A DNA stretch of 64,000 nt from Isoetes taiwanensis (taxonomy: Eukaryota > Streptophyta > Lycopodiopsida > Isoetales > Isoetaceae). Numbering within the stretch: position 1 is the first letter of the stretch; each line of letters starts with the position of its first letter. The DNA is taken from the NCBI GenBank assembly GCA_021234155.1, contig JAJEKV010000020.1, positions 938,938-1,002,937 on the forward strand, read 5' to 3'. The notes beneath the pieces were generated by a model. It was not told the origin of the DNA, made no database searches, and saw only the letters and a program-made list of their open reading frames with translations. The position numbers and the translations under genes were made by a program. This document shows, piece by piece, positions 22,490-33,537 of the stretch.

Positions 22490-24000
22490 AATTGACGAAC
22501 GAACTAAAAAACATTTATAATGATAATATATGTGTCATATGCGTTGTTGTATTAAAAAACTATTTGGGCCCGAATTGTAATGATGTCGTAGATATGTTTA
22601 AATAGGCATTTCTATGATAAAATTTATAATAAGCAAGTAGACCAAAAATTAAAGTCATTGTGAGGGTGACATTAGAATACAAAAGAAACCTTGGAATATT
22701 GATAAAAGGATAAATGTGATGAGGATAGAAAAGAAAAGCCTGTGATATTGATGAATACAATGTGGGAAACGTACATGCAAAATGCCAAGGAAAATGCATT
22801 TATATTTGGAACGTCCCTATATAGTAGCATTTCATATGCTAAACATCTGTATAGGAAATGGACCCGTGAAGAATCCAACATTTGCTTAAATAATTAAACG
22901 AACCAAGTCAAGTCACAACCATACCAACTAAGCAACCACAATCGATAACAACAGGAAGAAAGAAATGAGCAGCCAATGTCATTATTTAAGGTATAACAAG
23001 TAAGGAACATAGGCCAACATGTTGTTATGAAATGTAAATTTGCAGCCTGATTAGTGCATTTATAAAGCTTTTAAATATATAATCTGGAATATGCATACAG
23101 CTCATGGTTTTCTTTGTAAGAGTTAATAGAGCAGAAGTGCATAAAACGACATCATTCTTTGGCTTCAGTAAGTAGAGCAAGTGAATACAAGGAAAGGAAA
23201 AAACAAATTAACCTAGCAAAATAAGTTACACATAACAATAACAAAAACAATTATATTTAATGTTCAGTAAGTTGCAGAAGAGGAGAGCCAATAATACTAG
23301 CATTCTGAATCCTAACTTGTTTAGTTTATTCCATCCACACCGTTATATCATAGCATCTCTCACAATTCACAATGTCTAATGATAAAATTAGTTTCGACAT
23401 ACCTGTTACGAATTTTCCTTCACACCGATTCGGCAATGGACTGCACTTTATGCATTGGTCAGTATAAGAAAAGGAAGACCACAGTCATGTCCACCCTACA
23501 AATTGGTGGAGTTGAAAAACTTATCTAATATTCCAATAACAAACGGTGACCTCAAAGGCTTCAAAAAGCATTTGAGGATATGCTTGAATCCCCAACTGCA
23601 AAGCGTGTCACATGCAACACAGCATGCTTTGTTAATGCCTCACAATGCTTTGTCACCGAGCAAGCATTGCTGGAGTATTTTAAGAAAATGCCTTAACCCT
23701 TCATAGAAGCAGCACACATTCTACCTCTTTCAACCAATATCTAGCATAACCTGCAACTCCACGACAACTTTGTTTAACATTGCCCGTTATTCAACACCGC
23801 TAACCATTGTCCATGAGGCTCCGTGAGATTTTCGTCATTGAAGAGGCCGGACTCTTTTGAAATCGACAAAACCCTATTGGAGCTTTCAATCCACATCCAT
23901 CCGCGGAGAGGCACCCATTTGTTGCTATTTCGATTCACTTCATTCCTCATGCCATGTCTAACCAAGGCCAAAGAGGAAAGATAAGGAAGAGTTCAAATCT
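22490..24000. other. T1 element interior, no gene recognised
   Basis: No motif-bearing ORF. The part nearest 24000 may be ArgJ intron sequence downstream of the captured exon at 24004-24048. Confidence 0.35.
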
Positions 24001-24003
24001 AAC

Positions 24004-24745
24004 CGTCGCAGCATTTGCTTGACCAGCATTAATGAGAACAGCTCGTGCCTGCAGCAAAGCATTGCAACAGGTAAATGTCGAGTTTTACTTATATGATGGC
24101 AACATGCTAATAACCATGATTCAACGAACCGACTTCGTGGTTGCCAACCTTCTCTTGCAATATATTACAGGTGCTGCAGCCATTATATTTACGGTAAATG
24201 TGTCCGCGAGCTGGTCATAGCTTAAAGAGAGCAGCGTATAGAGAACAAAAAACAGTAAAGATTGCATGAGAAGAGAAAATGAAAGAATAAGACTGGACAT
24301 GGACAACTTGTGATGCCACACCTACTAGGGCTCTTATACTTGCAGAGATGCAATGTCAAACTATTGGTTGCTCCCACCCAGAGAAAGAGGCTCCTCACAA
24401 ATTGATTTTGTCATTGCTACTTTCTTCCTAGAGATGAAATTGCCAACAACCTGTTCCATGGTGGTCATGGACCAACCCAATGCTTTGGGCATGCTATAGA
24501 GCAATTCCTTGCATTTTCAAGATTGATGCTTCTCCATCTTCTACCATGTTTCTATAAGTTCCTTCTTTTCAAGACAAATCATGCATCAACCGAAAAAAAT
24601 AACAATGTGCAATTAACTCCAGAAAGACCATCATGCAGATACATCATTTACGCTACATGTCACAAGTGCAAGGTCTGGTCTTGAACCGACTGCCCTTAGA
24701 CCTGCGTAAAGTCCGGATGCCACACAAATCCGACCCATCATGGCA
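24004..24745 (-). pseudogene. ArgJ (glutamate N-acetyltransferase) 5' exons, captured
   Basis: Three exon pieces on minus. About 24745-24657: VASGLYAGLRAVGSRPDLALVTC. 24210-24130: LADTFTVNIMAAAP, then VIYCKRRLATTKS, with CAG acceptor and GT donor. 24048-24004: ARAVLINAGQANAAT, again with CAG acceptor and GT donor; all in phase 0. ArgJ is the chloroplast bifunctional ornithine/glutamate acetyltransferase of arginine synthesis. These blocks are its conserved N-terminal region, upstream of the catalytic Thr. The rest of the enzyme is missing. The first exon's donor looks damaged (TGTAGCG). Introns are kept, so capture was from genomic DNA. It lies antisense to the T1 right end with the gene's 5' side nearest the TIR. 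Confidence 0.85.
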
Positions 24746-24931
24746 AACCCAAAACCCCGCACACCACATACACGAGGCGAGGCGAGAGAATGCTTGAGAT
24801 AACCCTAAAAAAAACCCTAAAGTGAAACATTTCGATGCTTGCATGTTTGGCTTATTAAAAAGAAATAGAGGAATAAAAATAAAAGGGGGTAAACCATTGA
24901 TGATATGGAATTTAGACAATAAAATGCGGAG

Positions 24932-25050
24932 TGCACTCTAGATATACTGATTAGTATGCCTCGTGCAATACGCCCATGAAATCATATGAAAACCATGCCA
25001 AAAAACGTATAAAATCACAAAAAAAACCCCCTGTTATAATGCTAGATATT
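24932..25050. repeat. right TIR of the T1 element
   Basis: Begins GCACTCTAGATATACTGATT and ends CTGTTATAATGCTAGATATT. Inverse of 19110-19230. Confidence 0.85.
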
Positions 25051-25051
25051 A

Positions 25052-26096
25052 TTCCAGGCAAATGATTCGAAATGTTTTTTTGCGTGGAACCAAGCCTACA
25101 TGCTGGAACTTTACCAGGACAATTTAGTGGACTTGTTTCTTCCAAAGAACTTTAAAAGGCGGAAGCTTGAAATCAAGAAAGATTCGAAGGTAAAAATAGT
25201 CCATTTTTATCTGGCATTACTACTTCCCTTTTCCATTAGTTTAGACGTGTTTTTAATTACAGGACATGGTGGTAGTGGAAAATGCAACTCTTGTGCCAGT
25301 GATTACAAGGGCTGACTTAGAAACAATAGTACAGACTGGAGTTGAAAAGCGGCATACATCCGGGACCCAAATGAATGCAGAAAGTTCTTGCTCACATTTG
25401 ATACTATCTGTTATAATCGAGAGTACAAACATGCAAACTCGGTCCATTATGAAAGGCAAAGTAAGATTGAAATCTCTAACTAAAAGGAAAAAAGACACTT
25501 TTTTGCACTATAGATTGGTTTTCTTTGGTTTGAAGTTAATAAGAATCCCATCAATTGCAGCTGAGTTTGTGGACTTGGCTGGTTCTGACAGAATAAAAAC
25601 AACTAAAGGAGGCTCAAAGTAAAAGTAAGTCCTTATCTGCACTTGGGGACGTTATTAGTTTACTGGCCACAGGAGAGCAGCGCATACCTTACTGAAATCA
25701 CAAGCTTACCATGCTTATGAGTGGTTCTCTTAGAGGAAATGCAAAAATGCTCATGTTTGTCAACATACCTCCTGCTGAATCAAATTTGGGATGAGACTCA
25801 CAACTCTCTCTGGTATGTGTTCTTTGCTTGCTTAGTATGAATTCTAGTGTTAGGTACTCTAGACAAATATCGCACGTAGATGCTAATATATTCTGCATTT
25901 TATGAACTTGGGCAACTATGCAACTCGGGTTAGGTCAATAACAAACGACCCTACAAAGAATATAATGCCAAAGGAAATTGTTTGTCTTAGAAAATTAGTT
26001 GGTTATTGGAAGGAACAAGCAGGTAGAAAGGCAGATGATGACGATCTTGAAGAAACTAAGGATGAGAAATTTTCGAAAGAAAAATCTGAGTGGTGA
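25052..26096 (+). pseudogene. KCBP-type kinesin-14 pseudogene, 3' part
   Basis: Continues the motor directly after the insertion: FQANDSKCFFAWNQ, AYMLELYQDNLVDLFLPK, LEIKKDSK. Intron from about 25188 to 25262. Exon: DMVVVENATLVPVITRADLE, VEKRHTSGTQMNAESSCSHL, IESTNMQTRSIMKGK. Intron to about 25560. EFVDLAGSDRIKTTKGG, then SLSALGDVISLLATGEQRIP, NHKLTMLMSGSL, GNAKMLMFVNIPPAESNLG. Last exon: YATRVRSITNDPTKN, LRKLVGYWKEQAGRKADDDD, with a TGA at about 26096. Switch II reads DLAGSDR (normally DLAGSER). About ten codons after switch II are lost, and PYRNHKL is frameshifted. The C-terminal calmodulin-binding region is truncated compared with known KCBPs. Confidence 0.85.
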
Positions 26097-27339
26097 TGGC
26101 CAGTTAAGATATTCGTTTTCCTCATCTACATGTGAGGTACTTCAAGCTCAAATTCGTAGGCTCGAAATGAGCTCCTAATGGCTATAAGGATGAGTGGCCA
26201 ACTAATTGTACATCTAAAACAGGTCACCAAGTTTCTCTTGGAGCAGCTTACTTGGAGCTGACCGTGGTGGCAAACTCTATTTTGTATGAAGGAGTTTCAG
26301 CATACCATCAATCGAATTCGCAGGGAGTTGTGTCGTGCCAACATAGAAGTGAAACTGTTATAAATTATTCATTGATTGACAGCACCTAGCTTTGTGCTTA
26401 TGGGTCCATGAACTATTGGCACAAGCCATGTGAATAGAAATACAGTACTATAGGATGATATCCTGGCCCTTGTGTCATTGCTAGCATATTGCCATAATAT
26501 ATTGTATATTTTAAAGCAAGATCATAGCAGAAATGTTAATAAAAATAGAGTGAAGTTAATTTACTGATACCTAACCTGGCTGTGTATTTTCTAAGGATTT
26601 TGTTGTGGGTTTTACGTTACTAGTAAAATGATTGTTTCATCTTTTAAAGCTCTGTAATGTTCTTTTACAATGAAACAAATCAACAGCCCGATTTCCTGCA
26701 TTTTAGCCGGGCAGCAAAAGTAAGATGTAATGGTCCTTGGTATGGAATGGGACAAAACACAACGGGGTATAACAGAGCATTAATAATTTGGACATATCTG
26801 GGCAAGAATAACTGGAATAGAACTAGCTAAACACGAGTAGAAGGGTAATTCATCATGCCTAAACACGAGTAGAAGGGTAATTTAACATGTTCACTTCATG
26901 GAACTGGCTAACTATGAAATAACAAGGGGGGTGATTGATTTTGAGGCATTTATGATTTATCTTTGGGTTTGTCGAATCTCGTTATTCCCATAAGCTAAGA
27001 CTTCGCATAGACGTTAAAATTTCGTCCGTCGCCATCATCTATAGATAGTTCATTCTTGGCAACTTTTGTACAATATTTTTATGAAAAAAGAATGGGTTAC
27101 AAGAAAAATGGCACTAGTTCCTAGAGTACCAATGTAATATAGCCTTTTATTGCTTTGTTTGGTATGTACATTCCTTCGGCCCTACCTTGTACTTCAAGAA
27201 ATAATAAATGATCACATTTTTGGTTTGTTCTTGCTACTCTTTTGACAATTAAAGATCACTACAATCCTTTCCACAAAGTGCGTTGGAGATACATATCTAA
27301 GGCAAGATAAAGCAAAGCAAACATTGACTGTTAATTTGG
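26097..27339. other. no gene; former 3' region of the kinesin
   Basis: Non-coding, AT-rich. May include the KCBP 3' end and 3' UTR remnants. A short direct repeat (CTAAACACGAGTAGAAGGGT twice, 26826-26880) is present. Confidence 0.35.
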
Positions 27340-27990
27340 AGCAAACACATGTCACATCAACATATCTGATTACAAGGATATCATTGCGCATTTTTCTAAC
27401 TACAAGGATATCGTTGTGAAAAATGCGCTTGTCAATATGTGTATGCATGCAAGCACTATGATAGGGGGATATGTACATATTGCATGAAAACACTATAATA
27501 GGGGGATATGTACAGATTGCAGATGGCAAGAAGCTCTGGTCATGTTTGCTAGAATGTAGCAAGCATTTGTGCATCATAATTTGTGACCCTTATTAGCTTA
27601 CTAAATGAATGTGGCCTTGTAGCAGCTTTGAGGAATGTGGCCTTGTAGCAGCTTTGAGGAATGTGGCCTTGTAGTAGCCTTGGGGCATGGAAGATTGGTC
27701 TATATTTGTTTTTTGTTAAGCTATATATTATGGTGGGATGACCATCGATACATCTCTATGCGTGCATAAATTTTTTGCCTTTAGATTTAAATGTATGCTC
27801 GATGAAAAGCCCAGCAGCAGTGGGCAATTTTTCCAGTCATCATATAATATTGGAACAGATAATATATTATTGTAGTGTTGTTGCATTGTACTAAAGAGTC
27901 CATGTTTCAGGAGATTCTAATGTCTTTGCCAGGCATTTGGAAGATGGAAACTACATTTTTTTATTTTATAACTGGAAATTAGCATTGCTT
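27340..27990 (+). repeat. dispersed repeat, inverted copy of 2550-2885
   Basis: Two blocks (27342-27462 and 27775-27980) match the 2.6-2.9 kb region in reverse. The intervening 300 bp is specific to this copy and contains the 26-bp tandem triplet. Confidence 0.7.
27607..27684. repeat. 26-bp tandem triplication
   Basis: GAATGTGGCCTTGTAGCAGC repeats at 27607, 27633 and 27659. The third unit is slightly diverged. Confidence 0.85.
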
Positions 27991-28853
27991 TTGATGACAT
28001 TGATATAGGAAACTTTATTACAAATTACAAAAGCAAAAAAACATCATCAAAACATGTAATTTTTGTAAAAAGTAATCAAACGTGCTTTTGACTAGTTCTG
28101 ATATTTTTCTCTAAAACGCACTAATGTTATGCTTTAGAATAGTAAATTTCAGTCCTAACAGAGTTATAGAAAAAACGATAAAAATAAATAACTTTTTTCA
28201 TCACTGGATGCTTGGATGGCGCGAAAATGCCCCCGCAGCTTCGTGCCTTGACTCTTACAGCAAAGATCCTGTAGTCACCCTCTATATAATCCACAATGAC
28301 CCTTACATTTGGTCCACAGTTGAAAACAATAGTAAAAACAAAAGATGAATTGTTATTTTAAGGATATTTATACATAGTTATGTGGAGATGTTGTTTTTCA
28401 AGAATATGTTGTAGTTTTGCTTAAGAAGTTGTAGTTTAAAAGACCTCCCAGATCACTAACTGGCCAGACTCATACCATGCAAGAAGCGTCAAGATTCCCC
28501 GCTAACCTCCGTGTCGTTGAATTAATGGATGGATGAATCACAAAGTGGAAGGTTGTTTTCCACATATATCCACCAACAAAGGAGCACTCAATTTGGTAGC
28601 ATGCACTCATCGATATTGATTTGGTTGAGCAGGAAATTTCGTTGTTTTGGATGTATTGCAAAAGGCTCTCCATCTATCATGTGAGAATTTCAAGCGCGAG
28701 AAGCTTGCACTTCTCTAGATATGTTTACTAGAGGAAATAGTATATGCAATGGGAAGGGTACCATTGTGGATGATACTGAGAGAGCAACTCTAGACATCTT
28801 GTTTTTTTTTCGAATACTATTATAGAGTATAAAAAAGAATATCGTGTAAAAGG
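27991..28853. other. non-coding; short match to 38955-39005
   Basis: About 50 bp at 28055-28105 (TAAAAAGTAATCAAACGTGC) is the reverse complement of 38955-39005. No gene supported. Confidence 0.35.
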
Positions 28854-29154
28854 TATGTGGGTGAAAGCATGTTAGGGTGTACTATTTTTGGAACCTAAAA
28901 AAGTACCTACACTAGGTACTTTAGACTGGGTACTTTCTCATTTTTCTTTTCCTTAAGATCAATTAAAAAATCCAAAATAAAAGTCAAGAACAAAGATAAA
29001 GATAATGCTATTGAAGGACAAAATAAATACAACAATCTTTTATTGAGATATTACACAGGTACCTCGTACCCAGTGATGGCTACCCTTTTGAGTAGTTTTG
29101 TGGTTCCTAAATAATACTTTTTAAGGCACACCCTAACATGCTTTTACCCATGTC
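28854..29154. mobile_element. M2 MITE (about 300 bp, TIRs about 27-45 bp)
   Basis: Left arm TATGTGGGTGAAAGCATGTT then AGGGTGT. The right arm is the reverse, ACACCCTAACATGCTTTTAC then CCATG. Inner sequence pairs more weakly (GGAACC / GGTTCC and GGTACTTT / GGTACC). Non-coding. Confidence 0.75.
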
Positions 29155-29929
29155 TTAATCTACTGATATGGTTGTTTTGCTATTGTTTATTATGATCTTG
29201 GGTGGCAATGGCAACAATATTTGCAAATAATAGACCGTTATTGGAATTAGCTGAGAGGTGTTTGCAATAAGGTGTTACTTGATGACATCCAATCAGTTGA
29301 GCAATTTCTGGTCCACTTGCATTGCCTCACTCTTTCAACAGTATACCAACAATGGTATCGGAAACATTTCTTTTCTGCTTAATCTCGTTAGAAGCCACTC
29401 AAAGTAGGAGGTGCAAGCAGAGGATCACCGATAATTGTTTGGGTTCTTTTGCCACGGTGCATTGCATTTAAGTGCCCTCAAGCCAACTGGTATTTGTTTT
29501 TGGATCTGAAGAATCACTTCCCTTCAATGAGCATCTTGCTACATTTATGATTATCATTTTATTTCCTTTTATAAAAGGGCTGCTGCGGCAGGGGACGAGT
29601 TTAATCCAGTCATTTGCATCTTAGGTAGGTCATTATGATTTTTCCTTGTGTCTGTTAACTATGTGCATATGCCTTGTAGTTATGACTGTTTAACATAATA
29701 CAGAATAACATAAGATTTAAATGTTGCAGTGTCTTCCAACATTTCATTATTCTAGAGCCATTAGGACTACTACCGGGGCTCATGCATGATCACATATGCA
29801 TCAGAGGTAAACCCTTTGCTGGTGTACTCAGAACAAAACTACCTGAAAGCTCAAATATCAAGTTCTTTGAAGAAATACATTGAAAGGTATAGAACAAGTT
29901 CTCACAGGCTACATTCGAAGACTCCAAAA
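29155..29929. other. no gene supported
   Basis: Its later part may be the upstream body of the LINE whose tail follows, but I cannot identify RT motifs. Confidence 0.3.
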
Positions 29930-30265
29930 GAAGAAAGATTCTGTGAAAAGTATGCAAGCTGAACATGGTCGAGGATGAGACTCATATATTTTTGCACTGT
30001 CCAGCTTATGAAGAGATCCGGGCCAGATTCTGTATACAAGCTGCTAATTTTTCATCTTCATTAGATAATGATCCTATGGTGTTTGGTCTCTATTTCAGAG
30101 CTATAGAAGCATACCTTTCACTAGTATTGAAACTATGAACAAATAAATGTATGCTTGTTCGCTCCATGACCTTTCAAGGTCCAAAATGGGTGTGATATTA
30201 ATTAATTGTAAATTGTAAATTGTAAATTGTAAATTCTAAATTCTAAATTCTAAATTCTAAATTCT
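29930..30265 (+). mobile_element. 3' end of a second LINE with heptamer tail
   Basis: The plus strand reads LNMVEDETHIFLHCPAYEEI (about 29960-30018), the C-terminal Cys/His segment typical of LINE pol proteins (ED-E-H-LLHCP-Y--LR). It ends, about 170 bp after this motif, in a simple repeat: about four TAAATTG then five TAAATTC heptamers (30204-30263). A microsatellite 3' tail instead of poly(A) is known for some LINE clades. No RT domain is visible upstream, so the copy is strongly 5'-truncated. Confidence 0.65.
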
Positions 30266-30767
30266 ATTGCACTTAAATTTCTTAAAAAAGCTCGAGATCA
30301 TTGGAGAAAACTTCTCAAACCTCCTTAACAATGAAGGTGGTGAAAGCTCCATATTTGTGAGGGTCATTGCTAGTTTGCTTATGGAAAGGTTGAAACATCA
30401 TGTTTTCCAAGAGCATAAAATAGTTTCTTCAAGTTTTGTCTACCCATGCATAGCCCATTATATATAAAAATCTTATTAATATTACATATTACACCATTGA
30501 ACATGAAATCAAACATATGATGATATGGAACATATGATGATGATGCTACATATTCTAAACGAGGTGCACCCTGAACTACCACAGTCATTGGATTTATCGA
30601 TCCTATGACCCAGATCGTATGTTAGGGCCTCTGGGCACCTCTCGTTTCGCTTATAGACATTTATGATTGGAGGCGCCTATGATTTCGAAATATAAAATAT
30701 GATTTCGCCTAAGGTTATATCGAACCTATATACGACTTTGTCCAAGATTTAAGAATATGAAATACGG

Positions 30768-30840
30768 GGGCTCGAACCTCTACCAAAATAATTTCATGTC
30801 CTAAGTAAGACGACTTTAATCAATATACCCAGTGAGCTAA
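30768..30840 (-). other. tRNA-like pol III promoter, probable SINE head
   Basis: On minus, TAGCTCACTGGGTA (30839-30826) fits an A box and GGTTCGAGCCC (30778-30768) fits a B box. They are about 61 bp apart, longer than in a normal tRNA. A T-arm stem does not form well, so this is not a tRNA gene. The following minus-strand 180 bp (to about 30590) would be the SINE body. One copy only, so the SINE call is tentative. Confidence 0.45.
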
Positions 30841-30960
30841 TGCAATTATTGTTTATCTTGAATCTATGGTTTTTTATAACAACTTATTTGATTGTTTTAG
30901 GGATATATGGTCTATGGTTTCAGGAATTGTTATTTTTACATCCTAGGACCCCTTGTTATT

Positions 30961-31254
30961 TTCTCAAACCTTATAGTATTTTGCAAACTTTAATATATAG
31001 TATACAAAAACTTGTACATGCATACCCCACAAACGAGGATCGCTATGTACGGTCCAGATCTTGGAATAAAGGGCGAATATGCCCATCTGACAGCTCTCGC
31101 TGCCCGGAGTAACCCCCCGTGTGAATATGCACCCAAACCAAAGGGGGTTTAAGGGGGATTTTAATTTAAATGTGTCAAATGCAATAGTTTGTGTTAATAA
31201 TGTTAGTTGTGTGTTAATGGTTTGTATTAACTAAAATTTTTTTTGGCCCCTTAA
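30961..31254. mobile_element. T2-family element, copy 3 (right half only)
   Basis: Begins TTCTCAAACCTTATAGTATT, matching the internal part of copies 1 and 2, and runs through the right TIR to TTTGGCCCCTTAATGG. The left arm is missing. Confidence 0.8.
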
Positions 31255-32319
31255 TGGTGTAGGGTTGCATCTTTAACCTTGGAATTCAAATATGCACTAA
31301 GGATTTAATATTTGAAGTATACTATGAATAACAGATAACCATCCTTTAAATATTTAGAAGCTCACATTTTAGAAACTTCTTCAAATACATTAGCTTGAAC
31401 ATTAAAAGGCTCAACCGAGAAGATTAACTAATCTAGTAGGTTAACCAGCTGGAACAAAGGGTATAGCAAATTCACCAACAGCTATACTCAGAGGGATGCT
31501 TCTAAGAGAATTTATATTTCAAGGCTTTACAATGAATCCGACCAAATACCATTGTTTCCTCATCTAAATTGATTGGATGTGCTTCGTGGTAGGTGGATAG
31601 CCTAGAATTTCAATTGTTGTAGGTAACTGGTGGTGAGGTTTTCACAATAGAATAACAGATAATATGATAATGACTAGAGTTATATTGGTTAGTTTCAGAT
31701 CAGATACACAGAATATTCAACAACACTTCTCAAATATAAGCCATAATCACAATAATCACAGACAATTTAATAACCGAAACCATATTCATAGTTTTAAAAG
31801 TAAATAGACAAAGCGCTCACACTTGAATCTTCTTCGGACCATGGACCTTGAATCCTCAACATTGCAAGATCAAATTCGTCTTCACAACACAAACCAGTTG
31901 TTGCAACTGGCACTACCTTTTCAACTGCAGTTGTAACCGGCAACGCCTTTTGAGCTCCATCGTGTCTTTTGGAAATATCTTCTCTAGAACCATTAGAGAT
32001 TCTCTAGATTAAACACCATAACATTAATGAGATTGAAAAATTGATAAGCTTATAAAAGTATGCAACCCAAACCATTATTGAACATACTCTTTTGTATTTG
32101 TTGCATTGTATTTCTTCATCACTACTTGAACTCGATTCAGTATCAGCACAGATGCTCCTTAACCTTTTCCTCTTTAACTTTGTTGAGGCCGCCTCCTTTT
32201 CAATTTCTATAGCAGCATATTTATTGACTGTGGGATTATCCTTGGTTCTTTCTTTCTCACGTGATTGGTCTAAGTCAGCTTCAGATGAATGCTCTCCTTT
32301 GTTCCTAGTAGGACTTTTA
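31255..32319. other. no gene identified
   Basis: A minus-strand frame at 32004-32372 (with SSSSSDEEIQ and KLKRKRLRS) looks like a charged, low-complexity protein segment. Part of its DNA is the dispersed repeat 32320-32555. No family recognised. Confidence 0.35.
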
Positions 32320-32555
32320 TTGACCCTGCACCAGTCCCAGTGCCTCCTTTGAGCCACTCTGGAACCAAGCATGGTTCAGTTCTTCCCATTTCCACAACAG
32401 ACCATGATATGTGTACAAGGCACCCACTTAGCACTGCCTTGTCTTGCAAAATAACTCAGAAGATGGTTGTCAATTAACCATAAGAATTGAAAATCCTAAG
32501 GCATCTTCACCCCCTTCCTTTTCACCCCATTACTTGGCATGCAAGCCATTGCCCA
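32320..32555 (-). repeat. dispersed repeat shared with 20853-21120
   Basis: Reverse complement of the 20.9 kb copy, lacking its 26-bp tandem. Ends match at GCAATGGCTTGCATGCC and TTGACCCTGCACCAG (minus reading). Confidence 0.8.
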
Positions 32556-32984
32556 TGCTACAGTTAGAGAAGCTTGAAACAGACGGGGAAACCCAAAGAT
32601 GCTGCAGTCTTCCATGCCCAAAACCCATGAGCCAGCAGAAAAGCTGGATGGCAATCACCAAAAACTTCCTAAGATGAGAGAACTCAAGCCATGCCTCCAA
32701 GTCTAAATAGTAGTGTATGCCTCGTCATAATCAAACTACTAATTGCCATTTTGGCTTTCATACCCTAATCGAATGGCATCCCATATTGGAAAGCGGAAAA
32801 TACTCGGGGACAATATCTTATGGGCATGGCTATATGTAAAATACAACAAACTCACAAAGATGATAAAAAGGTCGACCCAATGGGCTTAACAAGCTGGCGA
32901 CAAAAATACCAGATCGGTTTCTTAATAGCAAGTCTTTGTCCATAAGGAATTAGGTAGAAGTAAACAATAAGGACCTTAAAAAAC

Positions 32985-33050
32985 CGTGTTCCAAAACACT
33001 GCCCTAGTTTGTTTCTGTTCTACAGACCTGATTGCGCATGGATGGTACCA
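32985..33050 (+). repeat. short repeat shared with 11590-11655
   Basis: AACACTGCCCTAGTTTGTTT then CTGTTCTACAGACCTGATT. Near-identical sequence lies at 11590-11655, in both cases 0.5-0.9 kb inside a T1 right end. It may be T1 backbone sequence. Confidence 0.6.
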
Positions 33051-33255
33051 CTGCAGTTCTTTGATTAAAAAGCTGGACCACTGCCATATTATCCAAGAAA
33101 CATGGCAAACCGTTTAAAAAGACAAGCACAGCCTCGAGCAAACACAGCTCCAGCAATCCTGCTCACACAGAATCCACGCTTTTATGCTCACACAGAATCT
33201 CCGTAATAGCTCTCTCCCCGCTAGGCCCAATATTTACATATGGGTCAGCTACAGA

Positions 33256-33537
33256 TTAGACTTGAACTTCAAGCTCTTTCGCCTTGCTCTCAAACTCCTC
33301 TGCCTGTTACAAACAAGACAACGAACATCTTTTCAGGCTAAGCAACACATGGTAACTTGAGCTTGATATCAAGCACTCACAGTTAAGCTGCCTGATTCAG
33401 TATTCTCAAACTCAATTAACCGCTTTCTGAGGGTGGATTCACATATATGCAAAAACCTGTATCCAGTCCCGCTTCATACTTGCAACAAGCCGCAAAGCAG
33501 TGTTAGCAATAGAATGATGTTTCCTTCCACCGGATAT
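33256..33537 (-). pseudogene. captured gene fragment, three exons, unidentified
   Basis: Minus-strand exons with consensus splice sites: 33537-33457 (ISGGRKHHSIANTALRLV, then ASMKRDWIQ), 33426-33381 (KRLIEFENTESGSLT) and 33303-33256 (AEEFESKAKELEVQV then TAA). Donor and acceptor are GT/AG at each junction. The frame does not carry cleanly across the first junction, so it is eroded or misread by one base. The short, helical, charged C-terminus suggests a small coiled-coil protein. I do not recognise it. It lies antisense to the T1 right end at 33786-33905. Confidence 0.55.

Larger units (their letters stand above)
19110..25050. mobile_element. T1-family TIR element with captured gene fragments
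   Basis: A 5.9 kb insertion that splits the KCBP pseudogene. Left end 19110-19230 and right end 24932-25050 are inverted repeats of about 119 bp. They share AACAGGGGGTTT, TACGTTTTTT, ATATGATTTCATGG and AGTATATCTAGAGTGC (and complements). The interior holds a BPM (MATH) fragment on plus, ArgJ exons on minus, a T2 element and a nested M1 MITE. No transposase is visible, so it is non-autonomous. Long TIRs plus captured intron-bearing host fragments resemble Pack-MULE-like elements. The superfamily is not settled because no clear TSD remains. Confidence 0.8.

Noticed and set aside
30768-30840. functional tRNA gene
   Set aside because: A and B boxes are present, but the T stem and acceptor stem do not pair and the spacing is too long.
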